A stretch of 64,000 nucleotides of DNA, from positions 248,001-312,000 of the forward strand of contig WYDT01000004.1 in assembly GCA_013122435.1 (NCBI GenBank). The letters are read 5' to 3'. Both the position numbers and the translations under genes were made by a program. The stretch is from Chloroflexi bacterium AL-N1. Its GTDB lineage: Bacteria > Chloroflexota > Chloroflexia > Chloroflexales > Roseiflexaceae. Below the pieces are notes generated by a model. The model had not been told where the DNA came from. It saw only the letters and a list, made by a program, of their open reading frames with translations, and did not search any database. Of this stretch, positions 17,619 through 26,777 are shown one piece after another. The first letter of the stretch is position 1; every line of letters starts with the position of its first letter.

Positions 17619-18467
17619 ATGTCCAGATTACAGATCCCTTTGACTGAAGAAGGTTATGCTCAAGCGAATGAAGCGTTCCGTCATTGTTGGTCTGGTGATC
17701 GTTGGGAAGTGCTTAATGCTATACAGGCACATCTTCCAACCATTTCAGACTCACACATCACTGTTCTAGGTATTGGTGTGGGTGATGGTGAGTTTGATGA
17801 ACAATTCATCGATTTGATTCAGCAAAAGGCAGGACCTCTCTTTATCAAGTACACTGCGGTGGAGCCTAACCAGGTTCAACTTCAGGGTTTTGCAAAGCGT
17901 TTGAGTGCAATGCCCACTATTCAACTTAACCTTCAGTCGGTACGCGCCGAAGATTTCGTATTCGATCAACAGTTTGATATCATTCACTATATTCATTCGC
18001 TCTACCACGTGCCTGAACACGAAGAACGCCTTATTCGTGAGTCTTTAGCATCACTTAAACCACAGGGATGTTTCGTGGCTGCTCTGTCAACTGAGCAGGG
18101 TGGTATCTACCAAATGATGCATGCCTTTTGGAACGTGATCGACTACAGCGCATTTACGAGTGGATTATTCGGTCAGGAAAGCTTGCAAAAGTTGCTTGAC
18201 CAGAATCGTATCACGTATGATTACCAGCGTTTTCCTGATATCTACATTGATGTGACAGCGTGTTTTGACATGCAGTCAGAGTTGGGGAAACATCTGCTCA
18301 ATTTTGTGTTGCAGGCGAATATACAACACGCACCGACTGAGGTATATCAACAGGCTTTGGCAAAACTAAAGGCTCTAGCATACGAAGAGCATGGTATCTA
18401 TAAGCTCTCACACGGGAGTGGCGTCTTTGTATTGCGTCGTGAACAAGAACGGGAAGTTAGCACATAA
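17619..18467 (+). CDS. Class I SAM methyltransferase, histamine N-methyltransferase-like fold
   Basis: 282 residues from ATG 17619, which has GAGG six bases upstream; ATG 17607 is in frame but lacks a site. Motif I is ITVLGIGVGDGEFDEQFIDL, followed by KYTAVEPNQVQL (motif II acidic loop region), FDIIHYIHSLYHVPEHEERL (motif IV) and LASLKPQGCFVAALS (motif V). The N-terminal Y-x-x-x-x-x-F-x-x-x-x region and the overall layout resemble HNMT-like small-molecule methyltransferases. The substrate is unknown. It is the second gene of a two-gene operon with the PAS-STAS regulator and is followed by a terminator. Confidence 0.75.
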   Translation: MSRLQIPLTEEGYAQANEAFRHCWSGDRWEVLNAIQAHLPTISDSHITVLGIGVGDGEFDEQFIDLIQQKAGPLFIKYTAVEPNQVQLQGFAKRLSAMPTIQLNLQSVRAEDFVFDQQFDIIHYIHSLYHVPEHEERLIRESLASLKPQGCFVAALSTEQGGIYQMMHAFWNVIDYSAFTSGLFGQESLQKLLDQNRITYDYQRFPDIYIDVTACFDMQSELGKHLLNFVLQANIQHAPTEVYQQALAKLKALAYEEHGIYKLSHGSGVFVLRREQEREVST

Positions 18468-18496
18468 GATCGGTCACAACATGGAATACTGCTGCT

Positions 18497-18528
18497 GTCT
18501 GAGCTTCTAAAAGCTCAGACTTTTGTTT
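18497..18528 (+). terminator. Rho-independent terminator
   Basis: The 10-bp perfect stem GTCTGAGCTT (18497-18506) / AAGCTCAGAC (18511-18520) has loop CTAA and is followed by TTTTGTTT. It ends the PAS-STAS/methyltransferase operon. Confidence 0.93.
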
Positions 18529-18593
18529 GGCTCAAGATATGTGTTGTGTATACTTAATGGTATCACTAACAACGAGTATCAATGGAGTTCCCC

Positions 18594-19562
18594 ATGAAAG
18601 CTATTCTGATCACGCAGCCCGGTGGCCCCGAGGTCTTGCGCTACGACGAAGCTCCCACACCACCGCCATCCGATGGCGAATTACTGGTGCGGGTGCATGC
18701 TACTGCGGTTAACCGTGCTGATGTGCTCCAAAGGCGGGGTGGGTATGCGCCGCCGCCGGGCGCATCGCCCATTTTGGGTTTGGAGTTAGCGGGTGAGGTG
18801 GTACAACCAACAGGAGGTTGGAACGTAGGAGACCGAGTGATGGCCGTCGTGACGGGCGGTGGTTACGCAGAGTTTGCAACAGTACCAGACGAGATGGCGA
18901 TGCGTATTCCTGATGACATGTCGTTTGAACAGGCCGCCGCGATTCCCGAAGTCTTTCTGACAGCGTATCTCAACATGTTTACGCTGGGGCAGTTGCAGCA
19001 GGGTGAGTCGGTGCTGATTCACGCGGCGGCTAGCGGCGTGGGAACGGCGGCCATTCAACTGGCCGCTGCAGCAGGAACACGGGTGTTTGCCACAGCCGGA
19101 TCCGAGGAGAAACTGGCCCGTTGCCGTGAACTTGGCGCAGAAGTTACCATCAACTATAAAAATGAAGATTTTGCTAAATGTGTGCATGAGTCCACCAACG
19201 GCCAGGGTGTCAATCTTATTCTGGATTTTGTGGGTGCACCGTACTGGCAGAGCAATCTGGCAGCGCTGGCTGTTGGCGGGCGGCTGATGCTGATCGGGTT
19301 TCTGGGTGGCTCACGCGAGCAACTTGATCTTGGCCCCATTCTGCTGAAGAGCCTCACTGTGGCGGGGACCACGCTGCGGCGCACCCCGCTGGATCAGAAA
19401 GTTGCGCTGACCGAGGCATTCAGCACCTTTGCGATGCCCCGCTTTGCCAGCGGTGAACTGCAACCGATCATTCATGCGATCTACCCGTTGGAACAGGCTG
19501 CCGATGCTCATCGGGCGATGGAGGCCAGCGAGAACATTGGGAAGCTGGTGTTGCGCTGTTAG
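18594..19562 (+). CDS. NAD(P)H quinone oxidoreductase, PIG3/QOR family
   Basis: 322 residues from ATG 18594, chosen over ATG 18582 because GGAG lies 7 bases ahead. Family marks: MKAILITQPGGPEVLRYDE, VNRADVLQRRGGYAPPPGAS, ILGLELAGEVV, the NADPH loop ASGVGTAAIQLAAA, GLxxLIGFLGG-type strand (LMLIGFLGGS) and TLRRTPLDQK. It lacks catalytic zinc ligands, as expected for QORs. It reduces quinones by NADPH in the cytoplasm. The gene is convergent with the DUF499 gene, with 20 bases between stops. Confidence 0.9.
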   Translation: MKAILITQPGGPEVLRYDEAPTPPPSDGELLVRVHATAVNRADVLQRRGGYAPPPGASPILGLELAGEVVQPTGGWNVGDRVMAVVTGGGYAEFATVPDEMAMRIPDDMSFEQAAAIPEVFLTAYLNMFTLGQLQQGESVLIHAAASGVGTAAIQLAAAAGTRVFATAGSEEKLARCRELGAEVTINYKNEDFAKCVHESTNGQGVNLILDFVGAPYWQSNLAALAVGGRLMLIGFLGGSREQLDLGPILLKSLTVAGTTLRRTPLDQKVALTEAFSTFAMPRFASGELQPIIHAIYPLEQAADAHRAMEASENIGKLVLRC

Positions 19563-19582
19563 CCTGCCGCTGAAGCAATGGG

Positions 19583-22500
19583 CTAGTGCTCCTCGAAGCC
19601 AAACGACTCGAAGTTAAGTACCTTGCTGTTCTCTAACACAGTACGTTCGGCGTGTTCAGTCGTGCCATGGGGCAACGCAGCTTCGATTTCGAGCGTGATG
19701 GTGACATGTGCGCCGGGCAACCCGCTCAGGTGCTGAACGATGGCATCTGCGATGGTTCCAGCATCCCGTGACACACGCAGCGGATCGATCCGTACGGTGC
19801 CGTGGTAGCGCTGGGGTGCCGGAGCGAGTGACTCGACTGTGACGGTGGCTTGGCTCAGGGGTGCGGTGCCAGATTCGCGGAGCGGCTGCTCATTCGCTTC
19901 TGATGGATACCATACCACCTCGGGTACATTGATGCTGGGGTCGGACTGTATCTCCACGGTCTCGGGTGCTGCCGACCTGATGTCCTGCACCAGCATACTT
20001 TCTTCATCAATAACAACACGACACGCTTGCCCATTGGACAGGCCACTATAGCGCTGCGTGTCAGGGTCATAACGTTCGGCATAGGCAAAGGTCTCGTCGG
20101 GGACAATCCACGATATGCCTTGCTCAATGGCACCAATGAGCACCTGCGGATCGCGGAGGCGCGGCAGGTAGAGGTACTGTGCGAAATCCTCAATCAGTTG
20201 TTTGATATGCACATGATTGCCACGCCACAGCGGAATCCGGTCGAGTTCCATGCGGAGCCGCACACCGCCAAACTGGGTCAGCAGCAGATCGTCGTTGGAC
20301 AGCCGCCGGGCAGCACGCACAGCCAGCTCACGCTCCCCCTGCAAGCGTAGCTCTTCCCACACCACGGGACCTTTGGGTTCGGGCTGAGTGGGCGTGAGCA
20401 GCCAGCAGTAGGTCTCAGGAATGCGCTGTTCAATCGTCTGTTCGGCATCTTTCATCTTGGTCTCGGCCTGGTTCTCCTGAAAGGCATCCAGATTGAGTTC
20501 GGTGCGCTCCCGACTGATCGACGACCAGGCCAGAAACTGGCGGGTCGCATTTTCCAGTTCGGTCAGGCGGGTGTGGTCGGGGGCCAGAAACACCACCGTG
20601 TTGCGGTAATGTCGGGGGCTGTTTCCACGCCAATCCAGCACGTGACAGGCCGCCTGTTGTGCTGGGCTGGTTTTGTCTTTGGCACTATGAGGCATGGTGG
20701 GTGACAGTACGACCAGCCGCACATCGTGTTCGTCGGCGATGTCCGTGGGGGACAGGCCGACTACGTGAACCGCTGCAAAATCGCCCCGCTCACGGCAGGC
20801 CAGTCGGAGGCGACGAATGATCTCCATCTGCACATCATCTTCGTTCTGCTGCAGCGCCCGATCCTGCGCCAGTCGATTGACACTGGGCTGGGTGGCGATC
20901 CAGTAGCGTTTGCCGTTCTGGTATAAATGCGTGGCCTGATCGGTTAGCCGCCGGAGCGCATCCCCAAAAGTCGAGACAGTTTCACCCGGTTGCACACACC
21001 CGAGTTTGATCTGCCGATCCTCCAGACCTTTGTTGGTCGTCTGGGCGGTGGGTGCGGAGCCGAGAAACAGCGTACGCGCCACCCGTCGCGTTGCCACATA
21101 TCGCCCCAGGTTGGGATTCTCGCGGTCGATCCGCAGCGGCAGGGCATTGGGTCCATCCACATCCTTTTCAATCACCGTCTTCCAGGGGTCATCGAGGTAA
21201 CGTGTCAGTTCGGATTGTACAATACTGTTGTCGAGTGGCAGACTGGCAGGCAAAATCAGGTAACTGCGGTCCTGTCGTTCCCACAGACAGTGAATCACCG
21301 TTGCCATCAGCCGCAGCACGCCACGGGTCCGCTGGAATTTGTCCAGGGATGACCAATCGTTGTAGAGACGGTCAAACAATTCAGGATGGATGGGATAGGC
21401 TGCGGTGATACGCCGCATGTAGTCGCTTTCGCGGCAGTCGCTGGGAAACTCGGCGTGTTGCGTGCGGTAGAGTTGGCCAAATTCGCGCACCACCGCATCA
21501 CGTGAGGCAAACAGCTTGGGGTCGGTGATGGGCTGGAATAAGCGCCGCCGCACAATCTCAAAGCCTTCTTCGGTACTGGCCGGGCGCCAGGTTGATTCCA
21601 TACGGCCAAAGATATTGCGTAGACGACTCAGCGCCTCGCGTCCGCCGTCGCCACCGACTTCGATATCCGAGGCGGGGAGGCTGGCTACCAGCAGGGTGTG
21701 CGGCACCGACCGTACCGCTTCAGTCAGCGATTGAGCAAAGGTCAGGTTGGCATCGAACGAGCCTGCCGGCAGGTCGGTCTTGCCGTACAACTGGCGTACA
21801 TGCGCGATCCACTCGTCAATCAGAATGAGACAGGGCGAGGCGACATCGAACAGGAGGCGCAGCACATCGGAGCCTGGGTTGACGCCTGTCTGATCGGCTT
21901 TGGCAACCAGTGCATAGCCATCAGTGCCGAGCAGTTGATAGGCCATTTCGCCCCAGAGCGTGTTCACAACCGTACCATCCGGTTTGCGGTGCGGCTGACC
22001 AGGGGAAAGCGCGGTGCCGACCAGCACCACGCGGCGCATCGGTGGCAAGCGATCCACTCCGACCTCTTGCAGCAGCGACTCCAGGCCGGCAAGCTCACCC
22101 GGCGCAATCCCTGAGCACAGGTGGTAGAGCGCTAGCATCGAGTGGGTTTTGCCGCCGCCGAAGTTGGTCTGCAACTCGACCACCGGGTCGCCGCCGTCAC
22201 CGACCAGCCGTAGCAGAGCGCCCTTCAACAGCCGCCGCAGTCCTTCGGTCAGGAAGGTGCGCTGAAAGAAGGCGTGCGGATCGCGGTACTCGTCGGCGCC
22301 CTCACCACGCGCCACCTGTGCCAGGTCTGCCGCAAACTCGGCCTGCTGGTAGCGCCCCGAGGCCACATCAGGATGCGGCGTGATGATGTCGCGCCAGGGC
22401 CGCAAACCGGGCAGCAGGGGGGCGCCCAGCGGTGAGGTGGCGACTTTTTTCTGTTCGCGTCGAGCCTGTTCTTCAAAACGCACCCGCAGTAGTTCCTGTT

Positions 22501-22903
22501 TGTGGCGTTCCAGTTCGCTGGCTTCCGGCGCCGAGATCGCGACCAGTAGCCGCTGAATGCTGTCGAAGGTGCGGTAGGCGTCGTCGAGGGTAAAGGGCCG
22601 CTGATGCGCCCAGCGATTGCGGGTATCGCGCAGTTCGCTAACGAGTGAGCGCTCCGCCTGGCCCAGGGTGCGTTCAAAAACGTTATGCCACTGGTCCCAC
22701 ATAATCCGCAGCAGTGCGGTCGTGTCCCAATTGATCTCCTGGGAGCGTTTGCCTGCGCGACGTTCTTCCGAGAGCGAGGTACGGGCAGTCGCTTCCCACT
22801 GCTTGCCGTAGACTCCACGCAACTCGCGTTCGACAAAGGGTTGCAGTCCGGTATTGAGCAGTTGCAGCGCCTTGCTGACGCGTTCGTGGTTACTGGTTGT
22901 CAT
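19583..22903 (-). CDS. Swt1-like HEPN + DUF499 AAA-type ATPase, antiphage-associated
   Basis: 1106 residues. Residues 5-122 form a Swt1-like HEPN domain (ALQLLNTGLQPFVERELRGV ... LRDTRNRWAHQRPF), with R95-x4-H100 fitting the HEPN RNase motif. After a charged linker comes the DUF499 ATPase: a non-classical Walker A TNFGGGKTHSM (246-256) and Walker B CLILIDEWIAHVRQ (about 358-371). The C-terminal 300 residues include a DUF499-type winged region and a beta-rich tail. DUF499 proteins recur beside DUF1156 methylases and SNF2 helicases in defence islands, comparable to BREX/DISARM large ATPases. It is the last gene of the module; its ATG overlaps the TPR gene stop (ATGA), implying translational coupling. 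The biochemical role is not established. Confidence 0.85.
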   Translation of the reverse strand: MTTSNHERVSKALQLLNTGLQPFVERELRGVYGKQWEATARTSLSEERRAGKRSQEINWDTTALLRIMWDQWHNVFERTLGQAERSLVSELRDTRNRWAHQRPFTLDDAYRTFDSIQRLLVAISAPEASELERHKQELLRVRFEEQARREQKKVATSPLGAPLLPGLRPWRDIITPHPDVASGRYQQAEFAADLAQVARGEGADEYRDPHAFFQRTFLTEGLRRLLKGALLRLVGDGGDPVVELQTNFGGGKTHSMLALYHLCSGIAPGELAGLESLLQEVGVDRLPPMRRVVLVGTALSPGQPHRKPDGTVVNTLWGEMAYQLLGTDGYALVAKADQTGVNPGSDVLRLLFDVASPCLILIDEWIAHVRQLYGKTDLPAGSFDANLTFAQSLTEAVRSVPHTLLVASLPASDIEVGGDGGREALSRLRNIFGRMESTWRPASTEEGFEIVRRRLFQPITDPKLFASRDAVVREFGQLYRTQHAEFPSDCRESDYMRRITAAYPIHPELFDRLYNDWSSLDKFQRTRGVLRLMATVIHCLWERQDRSYLILPASLPLDNSIVQSELTRYLDDPWKTVIEKDVDGPNALPLRIDRENPNLGRYVATRRVARTLFLGSAPTAQTTNKGLEDRQIKLGCVQPGETVSTFGDALRRLTDQATHLYQNGKRYWIATQPSVNRLAQDRALQQNEDDVQMEIIRRLRLACRERGDFAAVHVVGLSPTDIADEHDVRLVVLSPTMPHSAKDKTSPAQQAACHVLDWRGNSPRHYRNTVVFLAPDHTRLTELENATRQFLAWSSISRERTELNLDAFQENQAETKMKDAEQTIEQRIPETYCWLLTPTQPEPKGPVVWEELRLQGERELAVRAARRLSNDDLLLTQFGGVRLRMELDRIPLWRGNHVHIKQLIEDFAQYLYLPRLRDPQVLIGAIEQGISWIVPDETFAYAERYDPDTQRYSGLSNGQACRVVIDEESMLVQDIRSAAPETVEIQSDPSINVPEVVWYPSEANEQPLRESGTAPLSQATVTVESLAPAPQRYHGTVRIDPLRVSRDAGTIADAIVQHLSGLPGAHVTITLEIEAALPHGTTEHAERTVLENSKVLNFESFGFEEH

Positions 22904-23496
22904 ATTATTTCCTTGCTTGCATAGAAGATCAGGATAGCGTACCTGGGGGCCTGTGTGAGCGGGGCCAGCAGCGCATTGGTAGCTGCTGTGCCACCCATCC
23001 GCAGATACAGGATGCCTAGCAGCACAAATACGAGAATCAGGGCCAGCATTGCCGTCAGGATTTTGACAGCGCGATCATCCCGAGGCGGTGCGACTGGTTC
23101 AAGCGCTCCCAGTTGAATGGGGCGTAGCTGGGCTGCGAGGGGCTGACCATCGACACGCGCTGGCTGGACCAGGGTTGGCGTTGGCTCTGCGCTGGTGACA
23201 GGTGCCGGGATCGTTTGCGGCGCAGGCTCATCGACCTGTGGCAACTGCGCCAGGCCCTGCTGGGCCATGGTGTTGTGGGGGTTGAGCGACAGAACCCGCT
23301 CCAGACAGGCCCGCCGTGCGCCGGGATCGGGTGTGGCACCCGCCAGCCATAACCAGGCCAGTTCGTGATCGGGTTGTTGCTCCACCGCCTGGGTGAGCAA
23401 ACGGTACGCATTGGCGCGGTCGCCGTTTTTGAGTGCGGTAGCGCCCTGTTTCACCAGGTCTGTGATGGAAAGTTGATCGTTTGGTGAGAGTGACAC
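22900..23496 (-). CDS. Membrane-anchored TPR protein inside the defence-type module
   Basis: 198 residues. TPR units occupy about residues 12-85 (ALKNGDRANAYRLLTQAVEQ, LAWLWLAGATPDPGARRACL, VLSLNPHN). A Pro/Ala-rich linker follows (APQTIPAPVTSAEPTPTLVQ), then a single TM helix (ILTAMLALILVFVLLGILYL, about 147-166) and a short hydrophobic tail. The TPR style is common in Chloroflexota. It overlaps the DUF499 start by four bases and follows the DUF1156 gene by 95 bases, so it is transcribed within the module. No such subunit belongs to defence clusters I know. It could tether the ATPase to the membrane or be a lineage-specific insertion. Confidence 0.75.
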   Translation of the reverse strand: MSLSPNDQLSITDLVKQGATALKNGDRANAYRLLTQAVEQQPDHELAWLWLAGATPDPGARRACLERVLSLNPHNTMAQQGLAQLPQVDEPAPQTIPAPVTSAEPTPTLVQPARVDGQPLAAQLRPIQLGALEPVAPPRDDRAVKILTAMLALILVFVLLGILYLRMGGTAATNALLAPLTQAPRYAILIFYASKEII

Positions 23497-23591
23497 ACTA
23501 GTTCCTTTATATTCCAGATAAGTAAAAGTAAAGTGGTGGTATGCGGGAACCCTGGCCTATAGTGCCTCCCCACTGCCGTGAGAGATAAGCA

Positions 23592-26468
23592 TCAGGTTTC
23601 GACGGTCTCACTGGGAGTGTGGGCCAGCCGCGCAATGCTGGGCCATGCGATCACCAGACTGTTGTAGGCCAGCGCTTCCTGGGCCCATTTTTTACGCTCA
23701 CAGGTGGTGTAGAGCCGATAGGCCAGATCGCGCACCGCCTCTGATTCTCCGTTGAGTGGTCCGAGCAGAGCCGCTGCTCCGTGCTCGCCACGCTGGTCGA
23801 GCGCGTGGACCAGCTGCTGCGTCGCCTCCCAGATGGTGCTGCGCGTATCAGTGGTGGGGCACCAGTCGGTGGGGAGTTCGTCCCGCCGCAGCAGGCGCAC
23901 CTTGCCCGCCCGCGCCTCGATGATGCCTGCTGCGACCATGCCAGCGACCGAGGTGTTCTTGGCTTTGGAGAGCGTTTCGGCCACGCCATACTGCCCATCG
24001 TGCATGCCAAACTGATCGAACCAGGCCAGCGCCCAGCGGGTATCGCTGTCGTAGGCGCCCTCCTGCTCGGTAAGCACTTCATCGAGGATCTGGTTGATCA
24101 GCTGGAGCGCCGTGCGGACGGGCATCGGGGTGCCGTCGCTTTCGAGCACCTGTCGATAGCGGGAAAAGATCGCCATGCCTGGCCCAATCGCGGCCTGCGC
24201 CAGATCGACCGGGGCGATGTTCCCGTCCTGCAACAGGCGCAGGGCAGCGGGTAGTTCGCAGCGCAGTGCGGTGAGCAACTCACGACGGCTGGCGGCGGGG
24301 GCCTCGACCGGGCGGGGGCGGCACACCAGCAGGATGGAGGAGGCCAGGGCGTTGATAGAAGTTTTAACTCCACTTGTTTGTTCGGTTCGCAGGGGCCAGG
24401 TGCCGCTGATCATAAAGCTGGCATTGAGCAGACTGCTGAGGATGTTTTCCCAGCCGGTGGAGGCGATAAACGCGCTCATTCTGGCGCTATCTGATGCGAC
24501 CAGCGCCTTGCCGTTGCTCTTTTGCTTTCCTTCGGACTGTTTATAGGCATAATAGATCGTCAGCGGGTAGTCGTCGTGGTGTTTCTTATGGATGAGTTCA
24601 AAGGCGCTGTGTAGACCTGTTTCAAAAAAAGTCTCGGCCTGGCGTTTATCGCCACCAAAACGATAGGGTGTGGCTACCAGTTCCTGGTCTTTGGGGACCA
24701 GCAGTGTGCTAAAAAGGTCCGGGTAGATCGTGCCCAGGGAACGGCGCAGCCAGACATAGAAAAAATCGGCGAGGTCAGCATAGCCAATGTTGTCATAGTA
24801 GGGCGGGTCAATGGATACAATTGGTTTGGTTGCACCATTAAGTGCCGTGGTTGCATCGCGCTGATTGGCTGAGTCTGGCTTTCTTTCAGGTCGAGACTCA
24901 CAGACAGCGATACCAGACTCAGCTGTATGTATAAAGTTGTCTGAAATTTTTGTAGACGCAGGCAGCTTTTCACACACACCCATAATCCATCTAAGTGCCC
25001 CGGTAAAATTGCCAGTTGAAGCACTGAAAGGATTGGCCTCGGCAAAATCCCAGAGCATTGGGAGGGCCTGACGGGTAAAAGTGTGGCCAATAGTGTCTCG
25101 GCCTGAATGCCAGCTACAGATAGATGAGTTATAGTCGGCACATTTATCCACAGCAAACGCCAGATAGGTGGCGATGGCGTCGGCGTAGGCGGTGGCACCA
25201 CGCCCCCCGGCGGCCAGCGGGCGCTCGTCGTCGGGGGCCGTCTGCGCCTGCTGGTAGTCGCGGCGCACCATCGCATGGACTTCGCCGATCAGGTCGCTGA
25301 AGGTCGTGAGCGCAAGCAACTGGCGGGGGGTGAAAATCTCATGCCAGTGCGTGATACCGTATCCTCGACCACTCACCAGATTGGGTGTGGACTGATTCAT
25401 CTCTTCTTCTGGTTTCCAGGGTGGTACAGCCTCATATGCTTTTTTCTCGTGTGCTTCATCGGGGTCAAGATAGACTCTTCCTTTGGGACCTTCGGCTACA
25501 ATTGCCATGAGTTGTTGGCAGTTTTGTTTCGTTTGAAATTCTTTCCTGATATTTCGTTCTTCAGCATTGTGGCCACAGGCAAGGCAACGAAACTTTGCTC
25601 CACGCCCAATCTTAGGCGACTCAGGCACCTCTCCCTGCCCCTGATGCACTTTGAAGGAGATCCGCTGCTCGGTGACCACAGGTTCGACCCAGGCTTCTTT
25701 CCCCGGCTTACTCGACAGGACAAACGAACTTGCCAGCGGCATCTGGACACCACAGGCCGGGTTGGGGCAGCGTACTGTGCGTGTCCAGAGCCAGGCAATG
25801 ACCGTGGCCGGGCCGCCGCCGTGTGTGTCAGGCAGCGTAATCTGCGGGTAGTAGTGACCGATCCGTCGGGCGGCTTCGGTACGCATCCATTCGCCATAGT
25901 GCTGGATGTCGCGGGCGAGGGCGCTGCCGGGTGTTGGTGGACGGCGCTCACCGGACCCCTGTGTGGCCAGCGGGATGACATTGGACTCGGCAAAGCGCGG
26001 TGGTATTTCGATCAGGGCTTTATTGATGAGCACAGCAACGGGGTTGAGATCGGAGGCGTGTGCTTCCAGCCCAAGGCGCTGGGCTTCGAGCGGGATGGAA
26101 CCGCCACCAGCGAACGGGTCGTAGACCGGCGGCGGCTGGCCGTTGGTGGATCGCTGGATTTCGGCGTGGGCCTCGGCCAGCACCACCGGGTTGTGTGAGT
26201 TCTCCCACTGCACCAGTCGCTCGATGATCTCAAACAGCCGGACGCGTTCCTGTTGCTGGGAGATTTCGTCGGGAAACAGTTCAGGGTGGCTGCTGGGGTC
26301 ATCGACCAGTGAGGCAAACAGCACGGCCCGACAGACTGCCAGTGGTTTACGTGACCACCAGAGGTGCAGCGTCGAGGGGTGGCCATGGCGGATGGATTTT
26401 TCTCGCGCTGAGGCGGTGTTTATGACATCAAGAGGCAGCGCGACTTCGATGAGTTTTTTGGTGGGCAT
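23592..26468 (-). CDS. DUF1156 DNA methyltransferase (DPPY amino-MTase)
   Basis: 958 residues from ATG 26468; an in-frame start at 26483 is less likely. The N-terminal DUF1156 region has LIEVALPLDVINTASAREKS and HPSTLHLWWSRKPLAVCRAV. SAM motif I is YDPFAGGGSIPLEA (about 116-129) with SDLNPVAVLINKA. A zinc-finger-like pair CPNPACG ... CLACG lies in the middle, and the catalytic SIDPPYYDNIGYADL at about residue 553 marks an N6-adenine or N4-cytosine methyltransferase. The length is usual for the family. It would mark host DNA so that the partner helicase/ATPase ignore it (inference by analogy with DISARM/BREX). Second gene of the module. Confidence 0.88.
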   Translation of the reverse strand: MPTKKLIEVALPLDVINTASAREKSIRHGHPSTLHLWWSRKPLAVCRAVLFASLVDDPSSHPELFPDEISQQQERVRLFEIIERLVQWENSHNPVVLAEAHAEIQRSTNGQPPPVYDPFAGGGSIPLEAQRLGLEAHASDLNPVAVLINKALIEIPPRFAESNVIPLATQGSGERRPPTPGSALARDIQHYGEWMRTEAARRIGHYYPQITLPDTHGGGPATVIAWLWTRTVRCPNPACGVQMPLASSFVLSSKPGKEAWVEPVVTEQRISFKVHQGQGEVPESPKIGRGAKFRCLACGHNAEERNIRKEFQTKQNCQQLMAIVAEGPKGRVYLDPDEAHEKKAYEAVPPWKPEEEMNQSTPNLVSGRGYGITHWHEIFTPRQLLALTTFSDLIGEVHAMVRRDYQQAQTAPDDERPLAAGGRGATAYADAIATYLAFAVDKCADYNSSICSWHSGRDTIGHTFTRQALPMLWDFAEANPFSASTGNFTGALRWIMGVCEKLPASTKISDNFIHTAESGIAVCESRPERKPDSANQRDATTALNGATKPIVSIDPPYYDNIGYADLADFFYVWLRRSLGTIYPDLFSTLLVPKDQELVATPYRFGGDKRQAETFFETGLHSAFELIHKKHHDDYPLTIYYAYKQSEGKQKSNGKALVASDSARMSAFIASTGWENILSSLLNASFMISGTWPLRTEQTSGVKTSINALASSILLVCRPRPVEAPAASRRELLTALRCELPAALRLLQDGNIAPVDLAQAAIGPGMAIFSRYRQVLESDGTPMPVRTALQLINQILDEVLTEQEGAYDSDTRWALAWFDQFGMHDGQYGVAETLSKAKNTSVAGMVAAGIIEARAGKVRLLRRDELPTDWCPTTDTRSTIWEATQQLVHALDQRGEHGAAALLGPLNGESEAVRDLAYRLYTTCERKKWAQEALAYNSLVIAWPSIARLAHTPSETVET

Positions 26469-26777
26469 GCTCTCTCCAGACAAGTATTCAGATTAAACTT
26501 GTCGAGTTTAGCATTGCCCTCATTCGATGTACAGCTTTCCAGTGAGGTACACCTTGTCTTTATATGTGCAGTTCATTGTCATTTTAGAAAAAGATCTCAT
26601 TGTACCAAACTACAGAGACAAAAAAGATATAGAAGCCTTTCATGTAGTTTATATAAATTGTACCTCTAATTGCATTCAAAGATGTGGAAAGGGTGTTATG
26701 GAGTATGACAGGTTGGTTGGCTGAAACATGTTTCCAGCATTACAGGGAAATACTCACAAGTAACAAAAAATGGAGTT
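26469..26777. other. AT-rich gap between helicase and methylase genes
   Basis: About 309 bases of visibly lower GC than the flanking genes. A plus-strand 65-codon ORF (26527-26724) has no ribosome site or recognisable family, and I do not call it. The gap suggests that the methylase has its own minus-strand promoter, or that a gene was lost here. Confidence 0.4.

Noticed and set aside
25275..26198. Long plus-strand ORF (307 codons) inside the DUF1156 gene
   Set aside because: It is antisense to a gene with clear methylase motifs and has no family resemblance or ribosome site. GC-rich genes often leave such mirror frames.
26527..26724. 65-codon plus-strand ORF in the helicase-methylase gap
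   Set aside because: AT-rich, no ribosome site, no recognisable family.
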